A stretch of DNA of 64,000 bases from Ligustrum vulgare (GCA_963555705.1 OY743181.1:31686513-31750512), one strand, 5' to 3'; counted from the stretch's first letter, positions 43,956 through 55,880 are shown. Program-made: numbers and translations. Notes: a model not told the origin generated them from the sequence alone.

Positions 43956-45775
43956 TATATACACTCACACACTCACACACAAAACAGGAAAGTATGGGAA
44001 AGAAACCAAGGAACATCAACGCATGGGAGAAGACACAAAAGCTGGAGGCTGGAACGTGCTTACCGCTGGAAGCATGGGCAGATGATGGGAGTATGGAAAA
44101 AGCAGGCTGACAGGAGGATACATTGGAGATATATTATATATGCATACAAGCAGGAGGAAAAAGGGGGGAGGCAGCCAAGGGGCTGCGCAGCTTGAGCAAC
44201 CAGCTATTTCTGGTCGGGTTAGAGATATACAGAGAAGGGACTGCAGCTAGACGCTGCAGGTGCTGAAACGAAAAGGAAGCGACCTGCTACTCTTGGCCGG
44301 GAGTGGAAACCAGAACAGGGAAGTCCGGCTGCTGTTGCTGCTGGAGACGCAGCTGAGAACTGACAAAAGAAGAGGCGTTGCTGGTGCATAGGAGGCTGTT
44401 GCTGGAACAGATTGACAGAGGAGCTGCTGGAACGAGGTGAAGCAAGCAGGTTCACGGCAGTTGCTGGTGACAGCGGTAATTGCTGCTGCTGGAGACACTG
44501 AAATCCACTGCAGGGAGCTGAGGAGAAACCAGGTTGCACTGCTGAGTTGCTGCTCTGCCGGTGCTAGTTCCTGGTTGCTGGGAGGCTAGTGGTTGTGCAA
44601 GAGAGAGGTTGCTGGACTAGCTGCTACCGTGTGGAAATTGTTGGTTTGTGCTGGTAGGATGAAGCAAGGAGGAAAAATACTGGACATTGCTGGAGCAGAG
44701 CTGAAATCCAACTGGTTTACTGCTGGAACTGCTGGACAGAAAGGAAGCTGCTGGTTCTAGACTGATTGATGTGAAGAAGGTGCAGCTGGGAGAGACGCTG
44801 GTGGAAGCTGCTGCCTGGACTGCAGTGCTGGACTGCTAGTGCAGTGTGCTGAGGACGGTGCTGAACAAGGAAGAAGGATGCAGAGATGAGCAGGCTGGAA
44901 TACAACTAAGGAGGCTGGTCTTGGTTGCGGCTGGACGCAAGGCTGCAACAGGAAATTGCAATGAACCAGGTTGCGGCTGGACGCAACTCAAGCAGCGAGC
45001 CAAATTCTGATTTCAATCTTCAAACTCCGGGTTGTAATTTTATCATCTATCGCTTTTTCTTCCAACATGTTTAGCTAAATTTTAATGTTGGGATGATTGA
45101 TGGAATTTAACCTAGTTTGGATTAATTTTAATAGTTGCTATTTGATTAAATACTTATTTCATGTGTGTTTGTTATTGAGATTATTACATGTGTTTGCTTG
45201 ATCACCAAATATGTGTTTTGTGAAGTGTATGATAATCGAGAGATATTATGCATTTTAGACCAAATAACAAATGCTCTAGGTTCTTGTTAAGGATAGAGAT
45301 ATACCTTAAACCCTAGATGATCCATTGAGCTATTTTCACAAAGAGTTAATGCAATTGATTGAGCCTTAATCGACATAGAGATATAGTAGGTTAGACCAAT
45401 TGATTAGGGTTGATTTCACTCGAGAGAGGTAATTGGCTAAACTTGGAAAATCGGGTCTAACATTGTAAATGAGTAATTTATTAATTTGCATGTTGAGAAA
45501 TTAATTAGGCAACGGTTAAATGAAATCATGAATCCCAACCATTTTATCTTTTATTTTCCTTATTTTAATTTAGTTTAACAATCTTTTCTTTAAATTAGAA
45601 TTTACAAAAATCCAACTTTTAATTGTGTGTTTCTTTTATTGTTAGAATTGAATTAATTAAAGTTTTATAATCTAAAGTAAACATTCCTCGTGGGATCGAC
45701 AACCCGGACTCAAAAAGTCCACTTTATTACTTGTACGCGACCCGTGCGCTTGCGGTACACTATTTTGAGCGAACA
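43709..45775 (+). repeat. 3' LTR of the mini-gag element (2067 bp)
   Basis: Preceded by the PPT CAAGTTTGGGGGTG (43695-43708). The TA tract (about 43865-43950) is much longer than in the 5' LTR, explaining nearly all of the length difference. Confidence 0.92.
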
Positions 45776-45780
45776 CTTAT

Positions 45781-47058
45781 CATATCTAGTCCTCCATTCA
45801 AAGCGAAAAACATCTCCGCCTCGGTGATGTTTTCACAGATGTGCATCTCTTCAGTAAATCGAGCAAGGTAACTTTTCAGAGATTCGTCCCTTCCTTGCCT
45901 TGGATCCTGAAGGCGTTGGATTGGGAGTGGCCAGGCCAGGAGGAAACAAAGCCATTTTTAAAAGCCATTTTTAGATCTCTCCAACTATGGATGCTGCCAG
46001 GGGGAGTTTTTTGTACCATCGTATCGCACTCCCCTCAAGGGTTAAAGCAAAGGATTTACATTTCAGTACCGGGGTGGCTCCGGCTATTTCCATGTTGGCA
46101 CGGTAATTTAACAGGTGATCGTCAGGATCACCGCGGCCAGAATATTTTGCTATTTCGGGCATTTCGAAGTCGTGGGGCACGAGGCACCTACGGAGGCCCT
46201 CTGTGAAAGGGCTTATTTCCTCTTCGTCATCCAGTTCATATGAAGGTAGTTCACTGTTCTCGTCGTGACCGGAATACACTGGATCATGGTATTGGTCATA
46301 GAGTGGCGGAGCGTACTCCTGCCTTTGTGGTGGAAGGAAGCGGCCGTAGTTTGGCCTTTCATGGCTCAGCAACTCGTTACGAGACTTGGTCCGAACCGCT
46401 TCGGCTCTCCTTTCCTGCCTATTCCTATGCTCACACGTGGGGGTGAACCTTTCTACCCCCGTACCTTGTTGGTCCCCATGCATTCGACTCTGTGATAAGG
46501 CTTCTTCAGCACGTCGCTCCCGCCTATTTCTAGGCTCAGCTGCATTGTTCCGACCCCCTCGCCTACCTCTGAATAACCCTCATATCCGGTTGAAGACACT
46601 GCCAGATTTTGCGGGCGAAGCCTCCCTATGTATAGCTGGGAGTGGGGCTTGTTCTTCACGTGCTTCATGTTCCAGGCCTTCCTCGTAGAAGGGCTCGGAT
46701 TCCACCTCTGCATAAGCCTGTGGATCTTGATAATAATACGAGGCGGTGGCTACATCGGATGGTGAGTAATGGGCTGTGGGTATTGTGGAGGCATCATGGG
46801 TTCATTCACAACATATCCTCTAGCCATGTAGGCATTCATCGTAGCAGTCTGTTCTATCTGCTGCTTCTGCATTTCCAGCATTTGGGCCGCCATGCGAGTC
46901 ATGTCCCGCAACATGCGGCGATTTCGGTGCCGGGGTGGTGGGTTAGGTTGTGCCACTCCCTCATTGGCGTTCTCATGAGGTCCTTGAGGAACCTCCTCCT
47001 CACTGTGCTGGCCATTTCTTCCCCTACGGGGGTTAACATCACCGTCACTTTCGTTCAT
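45781..47058 (-). pseudogene. Tat gag, 5' part (before the insertion)
   Basis: Starts at an ATG at 47058 (MNESDGDVNPRRGRNG) with a Gln/Asn-rich N-terminus including MLEMQKQQIEQ. Then, in shifted frames, comes the capsid: PFTEGLRRCLVPHDFEMPEI, DDHLLNYRANMEIAG, SFALTLEGSAIRWYKKLP. The motif order matches Retrotrans_gag. At least two frameshifts (near 46730 and 46480) and a duplicated AAAGCCATTTTTA near 45950 break it. The frame is cut at 45781 by the mini-gag element. Confidence 0.82.
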
Positions 47059-47136
47059 GTTTCAATGAAATTTCTTGGTTTTAATTTATCTTTTAAGGAT
47101 AGATAGATTCTTATCTCAACGCTCCGAGCCTTTTTT

Positions 47137-47340
47137 CAAGGTTGTTAAACTTATGTTTCAAAGTTTTAAGTTTTTTTCAAGGTGAATAAACTTATGTTTC
47201 AAAGCGCTTTACCCTTTTCAAGGTTACCACACTTATGTTTCAAAGCTCTTTACCTTTTTCAAGGTTACCACACTTATGTTTCAAAGCTCTTTACCTTTTT
47301 CAAGGGTACTAAACTTATATTTCAAAGTCCTTGCAGTTCT
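47137..47340 (-). repeat. Five 41-bp tandem repeats in the Tat leader
   Basis: ACTTATGTTTCAAAG recurs at 47149, 47190, 47231, 47272 and 47313 (last copy ACTTATATTTCAAAG), an exact 41-base period. They lie between the PBS and the gag start, in the untranslated leader. Confidence 0.9.
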
Positions 47341-47432
47341 TCGCTCTTTTGCAAGAGGTTACTCGCCCTTTTTCAGGACTTCCTTCCTATGTGTGGCTTT
47401 TCATCATGTGTTTTCGTGGTTAGTAGTATGGT

Positions 47433-47450
47433 TTCCCACATACGGCGCCA
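47433..47450 (-). other. Primer binding site of the Tat element
   Basis: Minus strand TGGCGCCGTATGTGGGAA, three bases inside the 5' LTR. The first nine bases match the tRNA-Asp-type site; the rest differ, as is common in Tat elements. Confidence 0.65.
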
Positions 47451-47453
47451 AAA

Positions 47454-48138
47454 TATTGACCACAAAATCCGGCTGGACCTTGGACCAACACGTCTCAACT
47501 CCTCCCTCTTGAACACGTGGATCTCCTGCGCACTGTGACAAACGATTAGTTTGTAAAGGGGGCCGAAGTGGCTCCTGTTTGCACTCCGATGCCAAAGTCA
47601 GCGGCCATGTCAAGTAAGTACAATTTGAGTGCGGGAAATATAAATGCGTAAAAGAGAGAAAAGGGAGTGAGAGATATTTATTTAGTTAAGAGTATGTAAT
47701 TGCTAACCTCTTCCTTAGAGGAAAGTGTGCTCTATTTATAGAGGAACTCGTTGTCTCGGATCATGACACATGGCATACTTTACAGTTGTCTTCACCCTAG
47801 CTCTTGGAGGTGACAACCTTGCTTTTTGACTGTAATCATTGCTACATTTTGTAGGGGATGGGCGCCTGTCACATCTTGGTAAAGGCAGTGTCACATCTCT
47901 AACTTTATGCCTTGTCCCATCCTTACATCCGAGGTACTACTGTAAACACCTCAGCTAAGCGTAAAGCGCCTCTGCTAGACACACACCAGTTCGGCCGGAG
48001 GGGGTTCCTGTGCCTTTCCACCTCGGCCATTGGTCTAGGGCGATATCTAAAATTTTGGTCGTGTGCTGAAGTCCAATGGACCCTTGTTGGGCCCTCACTG
48101 GCGGCCCAATGTGCCATATTTTGGGTGCGATCTCAACA
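47454..48138 (-). repeat. 5' LTR of the Tat element (685 bp)
   Basis: Same length as the 27274 copy. Its outer end toward the PBS is mutated on the plus strand from TG to TA (TATTGACC). Confidence 0.9.
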
Positions 48139-48158
48139 CTTACTATAATTTGTTGCAG

Positions 48159-48546
48159 ATGGTTTTGGAGAGAAGGGCAGGCAGGCCACTGGTGATGAAT
48201 GTGAGTTTCCGCCAAATGCTACCAGTTAATATGAATTTGGAATTTATTTCGTGGAAAACTTTTTCAGAGATTACCAGTGATGATTTTTTTGAAAAAGATA
48301 CTTAAGGAAGGAGAGGGTTATGAAAAATCCAATGATGGTGCCATGGTGCAAGGTAAACCTTGTGTTAAAAGATAGTCACAAATTCCTGAAGAATCATTGC
48401 ATTTTCTGTTTATGTATTGTGGAAGTTTCATATCTTCATTGTTTCTTGCTATTGTGCAGTGAAATTGATTGGGAAGCTGCAACTGCCAATATCAGATTTC
48501 TTGGTCTTGTTGCTGATCATAGGGTTTTATAATAAATTAATCAACT
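48159..48546 (+). pseudogene. FKBP62/ROF1-type immunophilin fragment, downstream exons
   Basis: Exon c (48159-48352) continues exon b in phase after a GCAG acceptor: GFGEKGRQATGDECEFPPNA, then after a frameshift LEFISWKTFSEITSDD, then after a second shift ILKEGEGYEKSNDGAMVQ, ending at a GT donor. Exon d starts at 48460 (VKLIGKLQ) and then runs into unrelated sequence to a stop near 48546. This covers the end of one FKBP domain and the start of the next of a plant multidomain PPIase. The captured copy ends at VKLIGKLQ, exactly where the alignment stops. Confidence 0.8.
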
Positions 48547-49132
48547 AATATAAAAAGACAGGCTCGATATTCATAGAAATAATTGATCTCAGTAAGTAAT
48601 TCCAACATTGCGAGTATAGGTGCCTGTTTTTCTTATTTACATAATTTATCATGAATTTGAGACCATCGATGTGTTCTCTTTCTTAAATAATATAATATCT
48701 ATCTTCGTGAAGTTTTTATGTTCACAATCTCATTTCTATTTTTTAGCATTATTCTAACCTAACTAATTTCTTTAAGGAGTCTTTCTTAGATCTTAGAGAC
48801 CTATTTGATTAACATATCATGCTGAAAATAATGCATTTTTGTGAAATTTTTTTAATTTTTTAAATTTTTTTGGAGAGGTAAAATCATTATTTGAGACTTT
48901 CTGTGGAGCCGCTCATTATTGATTTTGACCAAATGGGTAAGTTTAAGATTTTCATTTTTTTTATAAATCTTATTCGTGGGTGTGTTTGTGCACAGAGCAT
49001 TGCAAATTATGGTCGGATGTGAATATGATTTTCATGAGTAGCACTGTGACTTGCATATTTGAATACAATTTGGTATGATTTTCAATAGATGCTTGAAACG
49101 ATTAAGAATAATATGTAAATGGTGTTAGTAAA

Positions 49133-49195
<63 letters not shown>

Positions 49196-49531
49196 TTTAA
49201 AAAAAAAAAGGAAAGATAAACTGGTTGCAAATGTGATTTCTGAAGGAAAAGGGAAAAAATTCATAACTGTCAGTTATTGGTTGTTGTATATTTTCGAGTT
49301 TTAAGTTGCATAGTGGGTTGATCACAGCAAAAGACACATTATAGGATTAGACTGCATTATAGAAAATGAAGAGATAAACTATGCTCTTTGATTATATTGA
49401 TGTTATTCAGAAAATGAGTTCAAAATGGATCTAGCCAACTTCCAAGACAAATCTTAGACTATATTTTCTATATTAATAACCTATGATAGTTTTTGTATGT
49501 TTTAGTTGGTTATTCACTTTCTTTTCTTTTC

Positions 49532-49563
<32 letters not shown>

Positions 49564-50655
49564 CTTCATTCGTCGAACTAATGTCTCAATTTTTAAGTAA
49601 TAGAGAATAAAAAGCAAAAAATATATTGAACACTCGCTTCTATATAAGAATTAGATCTTTTTAAATAATTGTTTCAAGTAAAATTGGTGTTTAGTTAGAC
49701 AATCCCATGGATAGGAAAATATTTGATTCTATTATGAGAATATAGTTTTTGTTTTTTAGAATTTTGATACTAATTATTTATTATTTAGTTTGCTTTCTCA
49801 ATGACAATTTTAAGTGTAAATTAGTTAAAGCTTCATCCTTTAAATGAAAAATGAATTCGGTAATTTTTTTGTGATTTTTTTCATGTCAAAATAGGTTAAT
49901 GATGGAGAAAATTGTTCCCACACTTGTTTACAATCATGCTTCATTTGCTACAACTGTGAGAATGTAAGTGACAAGTCCTCCAATTCGAATCATGGTATTC
50001 AAATAGACTTGCTTGCAGAGCACAGATCAAAATGAAGGTAAGCATAATTTTAACATGCAGATCTTTAAAGAAAGTAGTCAATGTTCCATTTTGATTTCAC
50101 CTAATATTGAGTATCTGATCATAAACTGGCAAGTTGGTGTTGCGTACATAAATCTTTTGATGAAGTTTTTTGTAACCATATTGTAGCTTCATTTTCATCA
50201 AGGTTTGGATCTTTGAGTTGTTGCTCAAATATTGTTATTACAAACACATTATGCTTAATATGCAGGGATCTTGAGTACCTTGCTATGGATAAACCTGTTG
50301 AGTTGGCATACAAGAAACTTTGAGATTGTCTAACACGGCCAGTTGTAGCTTACTAGATATAAAAACCACTGGCAATGTGTGACACAATATAGGTGTTTGC
50401 AATCTACATTTATAATTTGCAGCTGTAATGATTGTTATTATTGAGGTATGTGAATGACTCAATATTTTTGTAATCAGGTTCTCTACAATCATGTCCTTGT
50501 TCATCTGTGATTACTTGAACTAAGACTAAAAAGTGTAAAGTCTTGGAACAAAGTAGCTTATATCTTAAGAAATAGTTAAATTTTTATACATTTATAATGC
50601 TTATATTTCAAAAATATATTTTAACCACGCTAAAAAATTCAACTGGAAAACATTT
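48547..50655. other. Helitron 3' region, no supported gene
   Basis: AT-rich. Contains an (ATT)n microsatellite (about 49135-49195), a T run followed directly by an A run (about 49529-49563), and a short stretch near 49900-50040 ending in AAG-GTAAGC that could be an unrecognised exon fragment (a frame reads SCFICYNCENVSD). Confidence 0.45.
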
Positions 50656-50682
50656 CTCGTACGAAGTACGAGTTTGCACTAG
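50656..50682 (+). other. Helitron 3' terminus: hairpin plus CTAG
   Basis: CTCGTAC-GAA-GTACGAG, then TTTGCA and CTAG, followed by T. This is the standard CTRR end with an upstream hairpin. Confidence 0.82.
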
Positions 50683-51096
50683 TATATATATATATTATTC
50701 ATTTTTTCTCTTTTTCATTTTTTTTTTGTCTTTTTCTTCATTTTTTTTTTCTTTTAACTATTGACAATTGCATGTCAAGTCCCTCATCTTCTGGTCTTTT
50801 TCAATTTAGTCCTCGAATTTTGACTTTTATTATAAAGATACCCCTAAAATATTTTCATTTCTAGTCCTCCTACTTTCTGAGATGTTGCGATTGAGTCTTC
50901 AAACTTTTGATTTCTTTCAATTAGGTCCTTGAACATCAAATTTGCTCCTTTTTAGCTCAATTGCACTTCAATCTTGTCTATTTTCTTTCCAATTGAGGTT
51001 TTACCTAATTGTACAAGATAAATACAATTTATAAGTGGAAATTCACTTAATTTGTCAATTAAATTGTAGATTTAAAAGCAAAATAAGTGTGTAAAG
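50683..51096 (-). repeat. Athila-like LTR, proximal part (between Helitron and copia)
   Basis: Minus-strand CTTTACACACTTATTT at its right end matches the start of the 38642 LTR (TTTTACACACTTATTT). Further in, similarity is weak. The left end is a TA tract at the Helitron junction. The copia element cut it at 51096/57584. Confidence 0.55.
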
Positions 51097-51609
51097 TGTA
51101 GGATCTTTACCTTGATTTACAAAATCAAGAATACCAAAAACAATTCTCCAAGAATGCCAAAAACAATGAGTTCGATTATCAACTGAAATGTAGGCTCACA
51201 ACCATACCATTGGGAAACTAAAATCATGCACTCTCTCTCAAACCGAGAAGAAAAACTTTCTTATTGTATATTGAAGAAAAACTCAAGTTCTATTTTTAAA
51301 AGAGAAAACTAGAAACCCCTTTCTAGAGAAATGCACCACCTCTTTGAAAAAACTTGTTGCACCATCTTTATAAAACTTGACCCCTTTTAGTAAAAATACC
51401 CAAGTCCAAAATAACTTGTAAAAATATTTGACAAATTTATGCAACTACTAAAAAATTAGTTCCCAATTGATTTTAACGGTCGTAAGCCCTTTTTTTTATT
51501 TTTGCCCCCGATTACTTTAAGTAATCCTCAAAATGCCACACAAGTTTATGTTAAACAAGATAGCATTTCTAAGGGCTTGTTTGTTTGGTTCTAAGCTAAT
51601 AATCTCACA
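51097..51609 (-). repeat. 3' LTR of the copia element
   Basis: Minus strand starts TGTGAGATTATTAGC and ends GATCCTACA. It contains one AACGGTCGTAAG, a single relative of the palindrome motif. Confidence 0.9.
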
Positions 51610-51658
51610 TTCCTTCACCTTGGCTTAAATCAAACCTCCACCTAATCTAAATTTACCT

Positions 51659-52165
51659 TCACCTATTCCGAAAGTCCTCTTGGAAACTTTCATCCTTCCA
51701 AGCCTTTTGATTTGATGGTTTAGGAGAAAACATCTTCTCTTGCATTGTACTTTGAATCTTCCTAACTTCTCCACAACTTGTAGATTCCTTAATACCTGTC
51801 AAAAGAGAACACTCTTTTAGACTAATGGAATAAAAACTAGGATTAGAGTTTACCTGCCTCCTTTCACCATCCATGACTAATAGATAGTCATACAAGCTTT
51901 CTTGACTAGCTTCTTGTTGAACTCCATCATTTTCTTGCTGAATTTCCTCAACAACTGATTCAAAATCACTATTTTGTAGCTGATTTTGAATTTCACATCT
52001 TTGACCACTTGTTCCTTGGTCACTTGAGTTTATTCCAAACTCCTTACCCTCCAAAAACTCACTTTTAAGTGAATTTGGAGCTAAACCTGCAACATTGTTA
52101 GTAGCAACAGAAATACAAGGAAATTTATTTCCTTCATGGGCTATCATTTTGTCCCTTAATTTAGC
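51659..52165 (-). pseudogene. Copia polyprotein remnant downstream of the solo LTR
   Basis: Open from the insertion site: KLRDKMIAHEGNK continues the frame of the 54593-55530 gag-protease once the solo LTR is disregarded. The segment SLYDYLLVMDGERRQV resembles the integrase-RT hinge of copia polyproteins (the usual LARDRxRR). The GAG-pre-integrase and integrase domains between are absent, so an internal deletion preceded the solo LTR insertion. It ends with a stop at 51659. Confidence 0.6.
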
Positions 52166-54592
52166 TGTAGCGACCGAGAAATTTTCTTGATTTTATTCAA
52201 ATAAATATTTTTAAAAGCGTGTCGCTTCGACCTTGCCCATCATTTAGTTATTTTAGTTTTAAACGCGTGCTCGTCTAGCCAGTTAAGTGGAAAATTTAAC
52301 TTATTCAAATACTTAGTCAAATTTTAATTTTTATCAAATATATTTCAATATCACAGTTTATTTTCAAAAGTCCAAGTATTAATTATATTAAGTCCAAATT
52401 TCAACTGTTTTAATCCAATCCAATTTATCGAGCCCAAATATTTTTACCAATCATTCAAGCCCATTTAAAACCCAATAAGTCATCTCTTGGCCCAACTAAA
52501 TCAACAACTTATTTTCCAAGTATTTCCTTACACAACAATATTCACTTCCAAAATTCTCACAATTTTCCATTACAGATTTAACCCTAAGTTTCCATGTTTA
52601 ACACAATATCAACCATTAAGTAGAACCAAATACCTTCAGCTCACGACACACACAAACCTGCAACTCAAGGTATGTCTCTTCCCCTCTCTCAAACTTCTTC
52701 AATTCACGCCACCACCTACTGTCCTTACAACCCAGCCGCCATAGCCAACTCCACGGCCAAACGCTCACTGCCACAAACCCAAACCGAATCCCCACCATAT
52801 CACCACACTGCCTCCACCCAAAACATCACATAAATCCACCATCGGCATCACGACATCGAAACAGCTTGCCACCTCCATCGCCCAAACTGAATCAAAGCAC
52901 ATACCACAAGTTTATCACCAAACCTCCAACAATCAAATTTCACAGCCTACACCCAATCTCCACTTCAACACAGTCGAGATACCACCGATTCTACACCAAC
53001 TGCATCCCACAATCACCCTGCCCACTGCCAAATCCGAACCTCTAACCACCAATTTCGAACCCCACTACCGACCTAGTCGAGCCTCACCAATTTCCAAACC
53101 ACCAAAACGCTACCACAGGCATCACCGCCTCTCCAAGACCGCAACCACACCACGTCAATCGTTGCTGCCCACTTCGCAATCGCCCTCAAATTTTCCCCAA
53201 TCAATATCCAAAACCAAATTAAAAAACCCCAAGAATAAGCAAGACCCAGATACTTAACTTCATCGCCGGATTATCACAACCCCCAATCCTCGCCGGAAAT
53301 CACCAAAAGCCGAGCCTCGGTTATCTCGATTCTCACACAAATTTCTACTCAAAAATCTCATCCTTTTCACACCCTCACCACCGCCTCGTGCCGACGGCGC
53401 CTCGCCGACTGAAATGTCGGCAGTGGCTGGACGGAAGAAGGGGGCGTCGCCCCTTCTCTGCTCTCTAGCTTCTCTCTCGAAGTTAGAGAGAGAAGATATG
53501 AGGGATATATAGTATTATATTTTTTTAAAATTTATCTTTAAGCCCCAATGTTTGAAAGTGATCATATCAGTCCCTCAAGTCTTAAAATCTTTTAATTCAG
53601 TCCTTACAATGTTTTAAATGTCTTATGTCAGCCCCTATTCTTAAATTAAGTTATTTCAGTCCTTTAGTTTTAAAATATTTATCTTTAGTCCCAAGTTTCT
53701 CAATTGAGTCCATTTTTACCCAAAGTTTCTGCTGAAATCTAATTTGGCCAGAAACTTTATGAGTTGGTCAATTCAGTTCCTAATTTCAATTATTTGCACA
53801 AAGTCTCAAATCTTTATACTTTACCATTTTAGACCAAGCTTTTCACTTTTAAAATTCTTTTACTTCAACCCTCAAGTTTACTTTCATTTACAAAACTTTA
53901 ATTTCAAGTTTCTAATAGAAGTTATTTATTTATAGGGCTAGACGAGGCGCGAGAGAATTAGAAGTATTTTCCCGTTTTGCTCAATACTCGAGAAATTAAG
54001 GTAGACTCTAATCTACAAATTTACGTTTTTCAAAAGTGCGCATCAATAATTATTTGGATTATAAGTTTAGCATGTATGATTGTGTTCATGAGAATTACTT
54101 GCTTTCTGAGCATGAGACTATGTTACGAGAATTTACTTGCTTAAATGCATGAGACTTGAACTTGTTTGTTATTTACTTGTTCATGAGAATACTGGTGGTC
54201 GTTAGACACCTGAGATTTGAATATCATGATTATGTGTTTTAATTTATGATGTTAAATGATTATTTTGCGCGAGTCTACTGAGTATTTCTATGAAATACTT
54301 ACGTTTTCCAAAATAAAATTTGCAGATGACGGAGTTGGCGGCGGGGCGTGCGATGGTGGCCATTATTGAGATTTTAGAAATGTTTTATTTGAAATTATAA
54401 ACTTATTTTTATTATGTTACGTTCAAGTTATTTTTCCATGTTTAAACTATTTTGACAGTTTGAGTCAATTTTTATAAAGTTATGTGAAATGGAATTTCAA
54501 TTAAATTTATTTTCCGCTAAATTATTATCTTCAAAGTCAATTTTTAAACGATGAAGTGGCGCACCCGGGTGTTCAGAACCCGGGGCGTTACA
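52166..54592 (+). repeat. Tekay-like solo LTR (2427 bp)
   Basis: Begins TGTAGCGACCGAGAAATTTT and ends GGTTCAGAACCCGGGGCG-TTACA in pattern, so the ends are TGTARCG...CGTTACA. It is flanked by TTAGC (52161-52165) and TGAGC (54593-54597), a 5-bp duplication with one mismatch. It has no internal region, PBS or PPT. It contains a CCAC-rich segment (52700-53450). Lineage is inferred from LTR ends only. Confidence 0.75.
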
Positions 54593-55880
54593 TGAGCGTT
54601 ATCTTTTTGAATTATGTGTGGGCGTGAATGATCTTGAATTACCGTTGTGCCAAGCATATAATAAAGTCTATTTCTCAATATTCCTTTAATCACAATGTCA
54701 TTGCCTTTACATATTAACATATTATCATTCTTTGTTTCATAATGAAAACCAGACATATGCAATGTGCTAAAAGAAATAAGATTTTTGGATAAAGCAGGTA
54801 TATGCCTCACCCCAGTTAGAACTCTAACCACCCCATTATACATCTTGACCACAACTTCACCTATTCCCATCACAATACAAGACTCACCATTCCCTAAATA
54901 CACATTCTCCCCATCTATCTCCCTATAGGTCTTAAACCAAGCCTTATGAGAGGTCATATGATAGGAACACCCTGAGTCAAGTATCCACTCTTGTTTCCGC
55001 TCACCTAATGTCACATTTAACACTCTCAATTGATCATCATCATTCCCAAAATCCCCAAAAGCAGTATTACATTCAGCTACATCCCGCAGCCCCTCCCTTA
55101 GCCACTCGTAGCAGTCTTTCTTAAAGTGTCCTGTTTTACTACAATGAAAGCACTTATCTCCATCTCTACCACTACCCTTGCCCTTCCACTGTTCCTTACT
55201 CTTACCCTTATTCTTGTTAAAGTTCATAGCATTTGACTCTTTCTTACCAAATTTACCTTTAACAAAATAAGCCGTTTCAGTATGGACATCTTTCTCCTCC
55301 AAATTGATTTCAAATGCTTTAGACTTAATCGAAGCAGTGACATTTGCAAGAGTGATGGTATCCCTTCCATATTTAATCACATTTTTAAGTTCTTTGATAG
55401 ATTCTGGAAGGGAATTTATCAAAATTATAGCTAATTGATCATCTTCAATTTTCTGTCCACTGTTCGTTAAATCTAAAGTCATTGCAGAAAATACATTTAA
55501 ATTTGTTTCAAGATCTTTGGAGGGGTCCATTTTGAAACCAAAATTCTTTCTAAGAGAAAAATCTTATTAGGAACAGTTTTAGCAGCATAAATTTCATCTA
55601 GCTTATTCCAGATTTCTAAAGCAGTTTTGGAATCGTTTACCTGCCTCAGAACGTTATCTAAGAGATGAAGAATCAAAGTGTTGTATACCACTTCTTGAAT
55701 TTCAGCTACTTCATCATCTTTGGCTAATAATGCCTCCGGCCATTCGGATTGTTCCTCCAATGCCTTTCAACCCTTTGTTGCACCATACTGCTTTCATTTT
55801 CTTTTTCCAAAGGGAGAAATCCCCTTTACCATCGAACTTCTCCAGCTCGACCCTAGATCCCATTCTTGAAACCATTGTTT
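54593..55880 (-). pseudogene. Copia gag and protease, frameshifted
   Basis: The N-terminus starts near 55877 (MVSRMGSRVELEKFDGKGDF). Frameshifts lie near 55775 and 55550. Middle gag: WPEALLAKDDEVAEIQEVVY, then MDPSKDLETNLNVFSAMTLD. Zinc knuckle CFHCSKTGHFKKDC (CX2CX4HX4C) at about 55115-55155. Protease WILDSGCSYHMTSHK with active site DSG at about 54960-55000. The frame is cut at 54593 by the solo LTR. Gag would package the RNA and protease would mature it; both are dead here. Confidence 0.88.

Larger units (their letters stand above)
38642..45775 (+). mobile_element. Young Athila-derived non-autonomous element coding a mini-gag
   Basis: LTRs 38642-40640 and 43709-45775 are flanked by a perfect duplication CTTAT (38637-38641, 45776-45780). 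The tRNA-Asp-type PBS, PPT, LTR end (GAGCGAACA) and 3' non-coding modules tie it to Athila. The 3.07-kb interior holds one ORF of 255 codons and no capsid, protease or pol. Apart from a TA-tract expansion, by eye about nine substitutions separate the LTRs over about 2 kb, so it is recent. It interrupts the Tat gag. Confidence 0.92.
27274..48138 (-). mobile_element. Tat-lineage Ty3/gypsy element with antisense accessory gene
   Basis: LTRs 27274-27958 and 47454-48138 are both 685 bp, with a perfect target duplication CTTAC (27269-27273, 48139-48143). On the minus strand: PBS, 41-bp leader repeats, gag, protease, RT, RNase H, integrase, then a large region with an oppositely transcribed accessory gene, and a PPT. 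By eye about 25 differences separate the LTRs (about 4 percent). Many stops and frameshifts show it is dead. It carries three nested insertions: LTR 28196-29135, hAT MITE 33145-33771 and Athila-derived element 38642-45775. Confidence 0.92.
23734..50682 (+). mobile_element. Candidate gene-capturing Helitron (with nested elements)
   Basis: The 3' end is clear: a 7-bp stem hairpin CTCGTAC-GAA-GTACGAG (50656-50672), then TTTGCA and terminal CTAG, followed by T. The 5' end is inferred at TC after A (23733/23734). Removing the interval joins two TA-rich ends of the same Athila-like LTR. Inside, all captured exons (LCMT1, FKBP) are on the plus strand, as in gene-capturing Helitrons. No RepHel helicase frame is present, so it is non-autonomous. 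About 20.9 kb of it is the later Tat insertion with its own nested elements, leaving about 6.1 kb of Helitron proper. Confidence 0.6.

Noticed and set aside
49082..49304. Poly-Asn and poly-Leu frames over trinucleotide repeats (also 58399-58611, 61051-61324)
   Set aside because: Translation of ATT, CTT and AAT microsatellites only.
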